Positions 15,398-22,564 of a stretch of DNA of 35,688 nucleotides are shown here, piece after piece. This DNA is from Pseudomonas sp. (GTDB lineage Bacteria > Pseudomonadota > Gammaproteobacteria > Pseudomonadales > Pseudomonadaceae): assembly GCF_030690725.1 (NCBI RefSeq), contig NZ_JAUYGD010000086.1, forward strand, positions 1 to 35,688. Direction: 5' to 3'. Position 1 is the stretch's first letter, and the number at the start of each line of letters is the position of its first letter. The translations under genes were made by a program, and so were the position numbers. Below the pieces are notes generated by a model that was not told the origin of the DNA, did no database searches, and saw only the letters and a list, made by a program, of their open reading frames with translations.

Positions 15398-16518
15398 GGC
15401 TGCACCTCCTGGGCCAACGCGGCGAGAACCAGCTTGAGGAAGTGATTGCGATCAAAGCTGCCATCGCGGTCATCGGCGTAGCGCACGATCAGCAGGTTCT
15501 CGCTGGCGATCACATACAGCCCCTGCCCCCAATGCCCAGACGCCACCAGGGTGTCCTCTGGTACATCCGGCCACGGCTTGCCTGCGCCGGCCACCGCAGC
15601 GTTCAACCACCACTGGCCGCCAGGCACCGCCTCACCAGGCTGTTCGGCCTGCGGCTGATAGTTGGCAAAGGGCGTGCGATTGAAGTCGACCCAGGCCTTG
15701 GGCAACAACTGCTGCTCACCCCAGCGGCCATCACGCTGCATCAGCAGGCCAACACGGGCCAGGTCGCGGGCGCTCATATACACATAAGAGGAGCCGACAA
15801 AAGTGCCGGCGGCATCACGTTCCCACACGGCGGTGGTAATACCGAGCGGATCGAACAATGCAGTCCAGGGGTAATCGGCGTAAGCCGCTTCGCCTACGAT
15901 GTTTTTCAACGCAGCGGCGAGCACGTTGGTATCGCCACTGGAATAGCGGAAGCGCTCGCCCGGCTCGGCATCAGCGCTGTGCGCGGCGGTGAACGCCGCC
16001 ATATCACTGCGGCCGCGGGTGTAGAGCATCGCCACCACCGAGGATTTCAGCGGCGCATATTCATAGTCTTCCTGCCAATCCAGGCCCGATGCCCAATTGA
16101 GCAAATGCCCGACCTTGATCTGCGGGTGTGCAGAAAACGGCGGGTAGTAATCAGCCACCGGCGCATCCAGACGGAAGAGGCCCTGACCATAGGCCACACC
16201 CATGGTGGTGGCCAACAGGCTTTTGGCCATCGACCAGGTCAGGTGTGGCGTGGCGGCAGTGGTCGGCGCGGCGTAGCGCTCGTAAACCACCTGGCCATCG
16301 CGGATCACCAACAGGGCATCGGTGCGTACACCCTTGCGGGTGGCGTCATCGCGGGCCGGGAAGGCATAGTTTTCCAGCTCGCTGAGCGCGGCGCTGGGCG
16401 CGGCCAACTGGCTGTCCCAGTCACTGCCAGGCCAGTTCTCGGCGTGCGCCGTAGCGCAGCCTAGGGCGAAGACGCACGCCAGCATCAGCCGCCGTGCGGG
16501 AAAGGGAGTGAAGGACAT
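15394..16518 (-). CDS. Serine hydrolase, beta-lactamase/class C-type fold
   Basis: A 374-residue exported enzyme. A signal peptide (MSFTPFPARRLMLACVFALGCATAHA-ENW) is present. The catalytic S-x-x-K motif is Ser96-Met-Ala-Lys99 in LTWSMAKSLLATTMG. The second motif is of the Tyr-Ser-Ser type (RYSSGDTNVL), in place of Y-x-N, and the third is HWGQGLYV in the position of K-T-G. Such enzymes (family S12/PF00144) include esterases, D-amino peptidases and amidases; those with Y-S-S are seldom beta-lactamases. The ATG at 16518 has AGAGG at proper spacing. Its coupled partner is the 112-residue membrane protein. The substrate is unknown; a periplasmic hydrolase is the safe call. Confidence 0.88.
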   Translation of the reverse strand: MSFTPFPARRLMLACVFALGCATAHAENWPGSDWDSQLAAPSAALSELENYAFPARDDATRKGVRTDALLVIRDGQVVYERYAAPTTAATPHLTWSMAKSLLATTMGVAYGQGLFRLDAPVADYYPPFSAHPQIKVGHLLNWASGLDWQEDYEYAPLKSSVVAMLYTRGRSDMAAFTAAHSADAEPGERFRYSSGDTNVLAAALKNIVGEAAYADYPWTALFDPLGITTAVWERDAAGTFVGSSYVYMSARDLARVGLLMQRDGRWGEQQLLPKAWVDFNRTPFANYQPQAEQPGEAVPGGQWWLNAAVAGAGKPWPDVPEDTLVASGHWGQGLYVIASENLLIVRYADDRDGSFDRNHFLKLVLAALAQEVQP

Positions 16519-16571
16519 GGAGCCGCCTCTGCTGGGATCGAAGGCGGCACCCTAGCATGGCGCTGATGACG

Positions 16572-16614
16572 ACAAAAAGCGCCGAACACGCCGGTTTACC
16601 CGGTGATTCGGCGC
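16572..16614 (-). terminator. Intrinsic terminator after the metallo-beta-lactamase-fold gene
   Basis: On the minus strand an 8-bp stem GCGCCGAA / TTCGGCGC (16579-16586 with 16607-16614), with inner CAC/GTG pairing, is followed by TTTTTG. It ends the message from the gene that stops at 16712. A second small palindrome (TCTCG-CGAA-CGAGA, about 16647-16660) lies between. Nothing else is seen in 16519-16711. Confidence 0.7.
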
Positions 16615-16711
16615 GAAAAGTCACTGTGCGAAAAGCTGTTTGAAGTCTCGCGAACGAGAGACCTGTTTTTAACGCAGCAGGGCCGACGCGCAGCAGACTT
16701 CATGTAAGTTC

Positions 16712-17497
16712 TTATTTCGGCAAGCGGTAATCATCAGGCCCCATCAGATCCATGCCGCACTCAAGGTTCTCGATCCAGTAGAGGAAGGCATTGATCATTT
16801 CCGCGCCGACAAAGGGCCGGCCGTGCTGCGGCACGATCATCGCCACATCCATGTCACGCACCATCGCCGCCCACAGCCGGCAGACCTTGTTGCTGGCCAT
16901 ATAGCGACGGTGAAAGCCGAGCATGTTCGGCACATGGTTGACGAAGTCCGTCACTGGGTGCGCGTCATCGACCATCGAGGCGCCCATGTCACCGGAAAAC
17001 AGAATCTTGCTCACCGGGTCATACAACTGGAAGTTGCCCACCGAGTGGAGAAAGTGCGCGGGCACCGCCTTGAGCGTGCATTTGCCCAGGCTGAAGGACT
17101 GGCCGCGATCCGGCAGCGCGATGATCCGGTCAAAGGTGTTGATGCCACGGCTGAGTGCCAGGTAGTTGGCCGTCAGGTGCGGCAGAAAGCGCGCCCAGAG
17201 CTTGGAGCAGATCACCCGTGCACGCGTATGCAGCAGCCATTTGTCCAGCGAGGCGATGATGTCCGGGTCCTGGTGCGAGGCGAAGATATAGGTCAGGTCC
17301 TGCACCGGGATGTGCTTGGACAGCTCCAGCGACAACGGCGTGTAGGTCAAATCGCCGCCCGGATCGAGCAGCAGGTACTGCTCGTTGTCGGTGATCAGAA
17401 ACTGGTTGGACTGCACGCCCTCCCCGCTGACCAGGTCATCGAACATCATGCATTGATGCTCGCCGTTATCGAACAGCACTATGGGCTCGCGTCGCAT
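16712..17497 (-). CDS. Stand-alone oxygen-binding di-iron metallo-beta-lactamase-fold protein (ODP-like)
   Basis: A 261-residue protein of the flavodiiron-type metallo-beta-lactamase fold. The first metal motif is His75-x-Asp77-x-Asp79 (SHQDPDI), with His148 in PAHFLHSVGN, Asp170 in FSGDMG and His225 in PQHGRPF. Flavodiiron proteins usually read H-x-E-x-D; here Asp replaces Glu. There is no flavodoxin domain, so electrons must come from a separate protein, if it is a reductase at all; the family may serve as an O2 or NO sensor. An ATG at 17497 follows a GGAGAG ribosome site. It is a single-gene unit, with its own terminator, upstream of the serine hydrolase gene. The assignment rests on the motif set. 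Confidence 0.82.
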   Translation of the reverse strand: MRREPIVLFDNGEHQCMMFDDLVSGEGVQSNQFLITDNEQYLLLDPGGDLTYTPLSLELSKHIPVQDLTYIFASHQDPDIIASLDKWLLHTRARVICSKLWARFLPHLTANYLALSRGINTFDRIIALPDRGQSFSLGKCTLKAVPAHFLHSVGNFQLYDPVSKILFSGDMGASMVDDAHPVTDFVNHVPNMLGFHRRYMASNKVCRLWAAMVRDMDVAMIVPQHGRPFVGAEMINAFLYWIENLECGMDLMGPDDYRLPK

Positions 17498-17592
17498 GGC
17501 AGGCTCTCTCCCGAAAGCCCGCGAGCTTACTGGCGCAGCGACCCGGCCTTACTGATCTGAATCAAGCCGGCTGACATGCGCTGGCTAAACCC

Positions 17593-17658
17593 GTAGCCCG
17601 GATGCAATCCGGGGCAACATGCGGCGCTGATAAGCGACCCGGATTACATCCGGGCTAC
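17593..17658. repeat. REP-like inverted repeat, family A
   Basis: Arms GTAGCCCGGATGCAATCCGG(G) at 17593-17613 and the inverse at 17638-17658, 24 bases apart, match the element at 445-511. The right arm touches the stop codon of the acyl-CoA dehydrogenase-like gene (17658-17660). Confidence 0.8.
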
Positions 17659-18545
17659 TAGAAGGTTATGCCGAGCAGCGCCTGCGCCTTCTGCAGACGT
17701 TTGCTACGCGCACTGCCGGCAATCGCCAGCAGGCCTTTGTCGCGTTGCCAGAGCTGCGCCCAGTGCGCATCGCCGGCGGCAAAGGCGTTGTCCAGATCAC
17801 TGCGCAGGCTGTCGAACTGAGCAAACAGCCCGGCCAGCATCAGGTGGCTATCCGCTGCACTTGGGCATTGCCGCGCCACTTCCGCGCAGCCCGCCAGCAG
17901 ACCAAGCAGGCGCAATTGCAGGGCCTGCGGCCAGGCTAATTCCTGGCCCACGCCAAACAGCCAGGCGCTGAGCGCTGCCAGCACATGGGTGTCTTCCAGA
18001 GTACGGAAAGGCTTTACGTAATCATCCCAGCCATCGCCGGCCAGCCGTTCGCACTGCGCGCCCTGCAGATGCAGGCGGCCATGGCTGACATCGGGCATCA
18101 ACGGCAACGCCGGCAGCGTCTCGATCTGCACACCCGGCGCACCATTGCGCACCACACCCAGGGCCAGTTGCACCGGCGCGCCGCCAGCTTCCTCACGCGC
18201 AGCCACCAAGAGCCAGTCGGCGGCCTCGGCGGCGGTGACGAAATCCTTGCGGCCATCGAGGGTCAGCGCGTTGATCCGCGTACTCATATCGGCCGGACGG
18301 GTGCTGCGATTCTCGGTGACGCACAGCGCGCCCAGGGTCCAGGGCGCGGCCGGCCAGAGTGCGCGCAACGCGCCCTGGTAACCGGCAAGAAACGCCAGCC
18401 CTGGCGTAGCTGCCAAACGCCCGCCGAGCAAAGCCAGCTGCAACGGGGCTGGGTTGCCGATGCGTTCGAGCAGGCTGGCGTACCACGCCTCCAGACCCGT
18501 GACCGGCAGACGCGTTTGCGGGCTCAACAGCTGTTGCCAGGGCAT
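17658..18545 (-). CDS. Short, divergent acyl-CoA dehydrogenase-like protein
   Basis: The ATG ending at 18545 has AAGGAG six bases upstream; the product is 295 residues, well below the usual 370-400 for acyl-CoA dehydrogenases. The middle part shows a degraded acyl-CoA dehydrogenase beta domain: VTENRSTRPADMSTRINALTLDGRKDFVTAAEAADWLLVAAREEAG lines up with the family consensus ending in G-x-K-x-F-I-x-x-A-x-x-A-D. The N-terminal helical domain is shortened and I cannot find a catalytic glutamate in the C-terminal helices, so dehydrogenation is doubtful. It is divergent from olsB; I recall a gene of this kind (PA4349) in the same place in P. aeruginosa, so it is kept by selection and may serve lipid metabolism in a non-standard way. 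Confidence 0.7.
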   Translation of the reverse strand: MPWQQLLSPQTRLPVTGLEAWYASLLERIGNPAPLQLALLGGRLAATPGLAFLAGYQGALRALWPAAPWTLGALCVTENRSTRPADMSTRINALTLDGRKDFVTAAEAADWLLVAAREEAGGAPVQLALGVVRNGAPGVQIETLPALPLMPDVSHGRLHLQGAQCERLAGDGWDDYVKPFRTLEDTHVLAALSAWLFGVGQELAWPQALQLRLLGLLAGCAEVARQCPSAADSHLMLAGLFAQFDSLRSDLDNAFAAGDAHWAQLWQRDKGLLAIAGSARSKRLQKAQALLGITF

Positions 18546-18576
18546 GCATTGCTCCTTGTTGGAATTATCGAAGTCA

Positions 18577-18605
18577 CTGTCACACAAGCATCACCAAATC
18601 TTCAT
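18577..18605 (+). promoter_or_regulatory. Weak Pho box-like repeats upstream of olsB
   Basis: Three 7-base units spaced exactly 11 bases apart, CTGTCAC (18577), GCATCAC (18588) and TCTTCAT (18599), share TCA at the same position and the first nearly matches the PhoB half-site CTGTCAT. Ornithine lipid genes are known to be induced by phosphate limitation in P. aeruginosa. The second and third units are poor matches, so this is only a candidate. Confidence 0.3.
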
Positions 18606-18693
18606 GGAGGTGACACCGCCGCTACCTAGCCTGAGCTTGCCCAACAAGATCGACCGGCTGCAAGGCAAAAAGCCGGCTTACGGAGATGACGGC

Positions 18694-19452
18694 ATGACCC
18701 AGATGGCAATCACCCGCGACCGCACTACCCCAGCTCGTCGCCTGCAGGCCGAGCGCTTACACGGCGCTGCCGCCCTACGCGAAGCCCAAGCACTGCGCTT
18801 TCGCGTATTCAGCGCCGAATTCGATGCCAAGCTCAAGGGTGCCGAACTGGGCCTGGACATGGATGACTACGACATTCACTGCCAACACATTGGCGTGCGT
18901 GACCTCAACAGCGGTGAGCTGGTGGCCACCACGCGCCTGCTCGACCACCGCGCGGCCGCCAGCCTGGGGCGCTTCTACAGCGAAGAAGAATTCAGCCTGC
19001 ACGGCCTGCCGCACCTCGAAGGGCCGGTGCTGGAAATCGGCCGCACCTGTGTCGACGCGGCCTACCGCAACGGTGCAACCATCGCCGTGCTTTGGGGCGA
19101 GTTGGCCGAAGTGCTTAACGAGGGCGGTTACCGCTACCTGATGGGTTGCGCCAGCATCTCCATGCAGGACGGCGGCATCCAGGCCCAGGCGATCATGCAG
19201 CGCCTGCGCGAACGCTACCTGTGCACCGAACACCTGCGCGCCGAACCGAAAACCCCGCTGCCGGCGCTGGATGTGCCGAGCAACGTGATCGCCGAAATGC
19301 CACCGCTGCTCAAGGCCTATATGCGCCTGGGCGCAAAGATCTGCGGCGAGCCGTGCTGGGACCAGGACTTCCAGGTCGCCGACGTGTTTATCCTGCTCAA
19401 GCGTGACGAGCTCTGCCCGCGCTATGCACGGCACTTCAAGGCGGCCGTCTAA
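18694..19452 (+). CDS. olsB: L-ornithine N(alpha)-acyltransferase OlsB
   Basis: A 252-residue GNAT-type acyltransferase, starting at the ATG with GGAG eight bases upstream; frames reaching upstream to 18454 have no support. Motifs of the OlsB family are visible: REAQALRFRVFSAEF near the start, DMDDYDIHCQHIGVRD, the strand GELVATTRLLDH, and LEIGRTCVDAAYRNGATIAVLWGELAEVL. It transfers a 3-hydroxyacyl group from acyl-ACP to the amino group of ornithine, giving lyso-ornithine lipid, at the cytoplasmic membrane. The next gene, olsA, finishes the lipid. A terminator-like hairpin lies between the two. I recall the same order in P. aeruginosa (PA4350-PA4351). Confidence 0.9.
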   Translation: MTQMAITRDRTTPARRLQAERLHGAAALREAQALRFRVFSAEFDAKLKGAELGLDMDDYDIHCQHIGVRDLNSGELVATTRLLDHRAAASLGRFYSEEEFSLHGLPHLEGPVLEIGRTCVDAAYRNGATIAVLWGELAEVLNEGGYRYLMGCASISMQDGGIQAQAIMQRLRERYLCTEHLRAEPKTPLPALDVPSNVIAEMPPLLKAYMRLGAKICGEPCWDQDFQVADVFILLKRDELCPRYARHFKAAV

Positions 19453-19480
19453 CAGCAGGTCGGAGTAATGTTGCACAACT

Positions 19481-19518
19481 CGCCGGCACTCTGTAGACAG
19501 TGCCGGCGTTTGTGTTTT
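19481..19518 (+). terminator. Terminator-like hairpin between olsB and olsA
   Basis: A 10-bp perfect stem CGCCGGCACT / AGTGCCGGCG (19481-19490 with 19499-19508) closes an 8-base loop and is followed by TTTGTGTTTTT. It ends 17 bp before the olsA start codon, so it could reduce or regulate read-through into olsA. Confidence 0.6.
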
Positions 19519-19535
19519 TGCAGCGAGAGAGTTCG

Positions 19536-20330
19536 ATGAAGAAAGTGCGTTTATACCTGCGCCTGGCGCGTCTGCTGGCGGTGATCAGCCTCGGCACACT
19601 GCTGGCCGGCGGTATCACCCTGTTCGAACGCCTGGTCCGGCATGACCTGATGCCAACCCGCCAACGCCTGACGCGCTGGTTTCTCGCGCGCCTGGCGGCG
19701 GCCTTGCCGTTTCGCTTGCAGGTACAGGGCGAGCTGCCGCGTCAGCCGATGCTGTGGGTCAGCAATCACGTGTCCTGGACCGATATTCCACTGCTCGGCA
19801 TGCTCACCCCGCTGTCCTTTCTGTCCAAGGCCGAGGTGCGTACCTGGCCGGTGGCCGGCTGGTTGGCGCACAAGGCCGGCACCCTGTTTATCCGCCGCGG
19901 CTCAGGCGACAGCAGCCTGCTTAACCAGCAGCTCGGTCGGCATTTGCAGCGCGGGCGTAACCTGCTGATCTTTCCGGAAGGCACCACCACCGACGGCCTG
20001 GGCCTGCGCACCTTTCACGGCCGTCTGCTGAGCAGCGCCATCGATAGCGGCGTATCGGTGCAGCCGGTGGCCATCCGTTACCTACGCGATGGCAAGCCGT
20101 GCAGCGTGGCGCCGTTTATCGGTGATGACGACATGCTCTCGCACCTGCTGCGCCTGCTGAGCAGCGAGCTGAGCGAGGTGCAGATCCAGCTGCTGACTCC
20201 GATTGCCAGCAGCGAGCTGAACCGCAACGCCCTGGCCCGCGCGGCGCAACAGGCGATCAGTCAGGCGCTGTTTGGCGCAGCTGACGCAACGGAAACAGAA
20301 CGGACGGAAGCAGAGAGCCAGGCGGCCTAA
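19536..20330 (+). CDS. olsA: Lyso-ornithine lipid O-acyltransferase OlsA (PlsC family)
   Basis: A 264-residue 1-acyl-glycerol-3-phosphate acyltransferase-type protein. The N-terminal helix (LARLLAVISLGTLLAGGITLF) anchors it to the membrane. The catalytic motif N-H-x4-D is His78-V-S-W-T-Asp83 (VSNHVSWTDIPL) and the substrate motif is FPEGT at 146-150. It acylates the hydroxyl of lyso-ornithine lipid made by OlsB; family members may also acylate lysophosphatidate. The ATG at 19536 has a GAGAG ribosome site; the upstream GTG at 19500 lies in the hairpin and is not used. Its stop overlaps that of the convergent acpH by 3 bp. Confidence 0.9.
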   Translation: MKKVRLYLRLARLLAVISLGTLLAGGITLFERLVRHDLMPTRQRLTRWFLARLAAALPFRLQVQGELPRQPMLWVSNHVSWTDIPLLGMLTPLSFLSKAEVRTWPVAGWLAHKAGTLFIRRGSGDSSLLNQQLGRHLQRGRNLLIFPEGTTTDGLGLRTFHGRLLSSAIDSGVSVQPVAIRYLRDGKPCSVAPFIGDDDMLSHLLRLLSSELSEVQIQLLTPIASSELNRNALARAAQQAISQALFGAADATETERTEAESQAA

Positions 20331-20911
20331 TCGGCGAGTCCGCGCTCGCGGGCAACAAAGGCCTGCAACTCAGGATAGAACTGACGAAAATCCTCCAGCA
20401 GCGGCTGATACAGCCGCTCCAGCTCGGCCGCACCGCCCGCCAACAACCCCGGCCGCGACAGCCGCCGATCAATCCCCGCCACCACCTGCTCCAGCACGGC
20501 AAACTCGCGGTAACTACCCAGCCAATCCTGCGCCGCCATGCGCGGTGCGATCAGCGCCAGGCGCTCGGGTAAGCGCGGTTCAGCGGCCAGCACCTGATAC
20601 ACCCGTCCGGTAAAGCGCGGCAGTGGCTCGCTGGCGTAATCGGCCCAGTGCAGCGCCAGGCAGTGATCAAAAAACACATCCAGCAAGATGCCGCTGTAGC
20701 GCCGCCGCTCGGCAGCAAAACGCGCCCGCGCCTGCGCTTGCAGCGGGTGGCTGTCGGTGAATACATCGATGCGCCTGTGCAGGCGGATCGCCGCTTCGAT
20801 ATCCGCCGGCCACTGCCCGGCCAGCGGCCCTTTGACGAAATCGCCATACAGGCTGCCGAGCAGCTGTGCCGGCGCGTCGCCGCCGAGGTGTAAATGTGCG
20901 AGGTAGTTCAT
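20327..20911 (-). CDS. acpH: Acyl carrier protein phosphodiesterase AcpH
   Basis: A 194-residue protein with the AcpH (ACP hydrolyase) marks: MNYLAHLHLGGD at the start, GSLYGDFVKGPL, IRLHRRIDVFTDSHP and the D-V-F-F-D-H-C-L segment, which supply His and Asp metal ligands of the HD-like fold. It removes 4'-phosphopantetheine from holo-ACP to give apo-ACP. Cytoplasmic. The gene points toward olsA (stops overlap) and is divergent from pyeR. Length matches the E. coli enzyme closely (193 residues). Confidence 0.88.
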   Translation of the reverse strand: MNYLAHLHLGGDAPAQLLGSLYGDFVKGPLAGQWPADIEAAIRLHRRIDVFTDSHPLQAQARARFAAERRRYSGILLDVFFDHCLALHWADYASEPLPRFTGRVYQVLAAEPRLPERLALIAPRMAAQDWLGSYREFAVLEQVVAGIDRRLSRPGLLAGGAAELERLYQPLLEDFRQFYPELQAFVARERGLAD

Positions 20912-20966
20912 GGCCTCAGCTTACACATCAGCAGGCGTGATGATGACTATCGCCACGAACGATCTG

Positions 20967-20988
20967 TATATCGCCAGAAACCGATATA
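20967..20988. promoter_or_regulatory. Palindromic operator upstream of pyeR
   Basis: Perfect 7-base arms TATATCG and CGATATA (20967-20973 with 20982-20988) are separated by 8 bases. A further half-like CGATAT lies at about 21003-21008 and TATCGCCA is repeated at 20949 and 20969. The position 50 bp upstream of an ArsR-family gene fits an autoregulatory operator. Confidence 0.6.
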
Positions 20989-21038
20989 AGGTTCGCCTCA
21001 TCGCGATATGGCGTTACAGCGCACAGGGGATAACCCGT

Positions 21039-21341
21039 ATGCAACTCGACATTGATGAAGTGATCAAGGCGCTGGCCCATCCGGTGCGGCGCGACATCCT
21101 GCATTGGCTGAAAGACCCGCAGGCGTATTTCGCCGACCAGGATCACCCGCTGGAAATCGGCGTGTGCGCCGGCAAGATCGACCAGCGCACCGGGCTATCG
21201 CAATCAACAGTCTCCGCGCACCTGGCGACCCTGCAGCGCGCCGGCCTGGTGAGCAGCAAGAAGGTCGGCCAGTGGAACTTCTTCAAACGCAATGAAGAAA
21301 CCATCCAGGCGTTCCTTAACCACATCAGCCAAGCGCTCTAA
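21039..21341 (+). CDS. pyeR: ArsR family transcriptional repressor, PyeR-like
   Basis: A 100-residue winged-helix protein starting at the ATG with GGGGA eight bases upstream. It has the ArsR pattern: IDEVIKALAHPVRRDILHWLKDP, then the recognition helix TGLSQSTVSAHLATLQRAGLV and the wing SSKKVGQWNFFKRN. The metal-binding ELCVCD motif of true ArsR is absent; a single Cys is in GVCAGKID. It heads an operon with an MFS pump and an old-yellow-enzyme reductase; I recall this set as pyeR-pyeM-xenB in P. aeruginosa (PA4354-PA4356), where PyeR represses its own operon. The inducer is unknown. Confidence 0.85.
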   Translation: MQLDIDEVIKALAHPVRRDILHWLKDPQAYFADQDHPLEIGVCAGKIDQRTGLSQSTVSAHLATLQRAGLVSSKKVGQWNFFKRNEETIQAFLNHISQAL

Positions 21342-21380
21342 ACCAACTCTTACATTCACCATTTTTCAGGAGCTGACGGC

Positions 21381-22547
21381 ATGCCTGCAGCGCTTCTCGT
21401 CCTCGCTTTGTCCGCGTTTGCCATCGGCACCACGGAATTCGTCATCATGGGCCTGCTGCCGGAAGTCGCGGGCGACCTCGGTGTGTCGATTCCCGGCGCC
21501 GGCTGGCTGGTCACCGGCTACGCCCTGGGCGTGGCCATCGGCGCGCCGTTTATGGCCCTGGCCACCGCCAGCTGGCCGCGCAAAGCCTCACTGCTGACGC
21601 TGATGAGCATCTTTATCGCCGGCAACCTGTTCTGCGCCCTGGCCAGCGATTACCAGATGCTGATGCTCGCACGGGTCATCACCGCCCTCTGCCATGGCGC
21701 CTTCTTCGGCATCGGCTCGGTGGTTGCCGCCAGCCTGGTGCCGGCCAATCGCCGCGCCTCGGCCGTCGCGTTGATGTTTACCGGCCTGACCCTGGCCAAC
21801 GTGCTGGGCGTACCGCTGGGCACCGCCCTCGGTCAGTACGCCGGCTGGCGCTCGACCTTCTGGGCAGTAACCCTGATTGGCGTGATTGCCCTGATCGGCC
21901 TGTGGCGCGTGCTGCCGAGCAAAACCGATGAAGCCAAGGCCGACTTCGCCAGCGAAGTGCGCGCCCTGCGCGGTGCCGGCCTGTGGCTGGCGCTGAGCAC
22001 CACGGTGCTGTTTTCCGCCTCGATGTTTGCCCTGTTCACCTATATCGCGCCGCTGCTCGGCGAGGTTACTGGCGTGTCGCCCAGCGGCGTGACCTGGACC
22101 CTGCTGCTGATCGGCCTCGGCCTGACCCTCGGCAACGTAGTCGGCGGCCGCCTGGCCGACCGCAGTCTGAAGGCCACCCTGCTCGGCGTGTTCGTCGCCA
22201 TGGCAGTGATCTCCACCCTGTTCAGCTGGACCAGCCAGGCACTGATCCCGGCCGAAATCACCCTATTCCTCTGGGCTACCGCAGCCTTCGCGGCGGTGCC
22301 GGCCTTGCAGGTCAACGTGGTGGCCTTTGGCAGCGGCGCACCGAACCTGGTGTCGACCCTGAATATCGGCGCTTTCAACCTCGGCAACGCCCTCGGTGCC
22401 TGGGTTGGCGGCCTGGTGATCGCCCAAGGTTTCGCCCTCACCCGTGTACCGCTGGCCGCCGCCGTACTGGCTGTACTGGCGCTGCTCGCCACCCTGCTCA
22501 CCTTTAGTACCCGTAGCCCTGAACCCGAACTTGCACTCAACGAATAA
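21381..22547 (+). CDS. pyeM: MFS efflux transporter, PyeM-like
   Basis: A 388-residue major facilitator protein with 12 predicted helices. It has the DHA1 opening LLVLALSAFAIGTTEFVIMGLLPEVAGDLGVS, characteristic of the AraJ/YdhP-type drug and sugar efflux group, and a conserved loop after helix 2 (APFMALATASWPRKASLL) in place of motif A. AGGAG lies nine bases before the ATG. It is 39 bp behind pyeR and 17 bp ahead of xenB. A role in exporting a toxic electrophile handled by XenB is plausible but inferred. Confidence 0.88.
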   Translation: MPAALLVLALSAFAIGTTEFVIMGLLPEVAGDLGVSIPGAGWLVTGYALGVAIGAPFMALATASWPRKASLLTLMSIFIAGNLFCALASDYQMLMLARVITALCHGAFFGIGSVVAASLVPANRRASAVALMFTGLTLANVLGVPLGTALGQYAGWRSTFWAVTLIGVIALIGLWRVLPSKTDEAKADFASEVRALRGAGLWLALSTTVLFSASMFALFTYIAPLLGEVTGVSPSGVTWTLLLIGLGLTLGNVVGGRLADRSLKATLLGVFVAMAVISTLFSWTSQALIPAEITLFLWATAAFAAVPALQVNVVAFGSGAPNLVSTLNIGAFNLGNALGAWVGGLVIAQGFALTRVPLAAAVLAVLALLATLLTFSTRSPEPELALNE

Positions 22548-22564
22548 CCTGAGAGGACTCTCCC

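Noticed and set aside
15379..16464. 361-codon plus-strand frame opposite the serine hydrolase
   Set aside because: Shadow of a gene with signal peptide and complete catalytic motifs.
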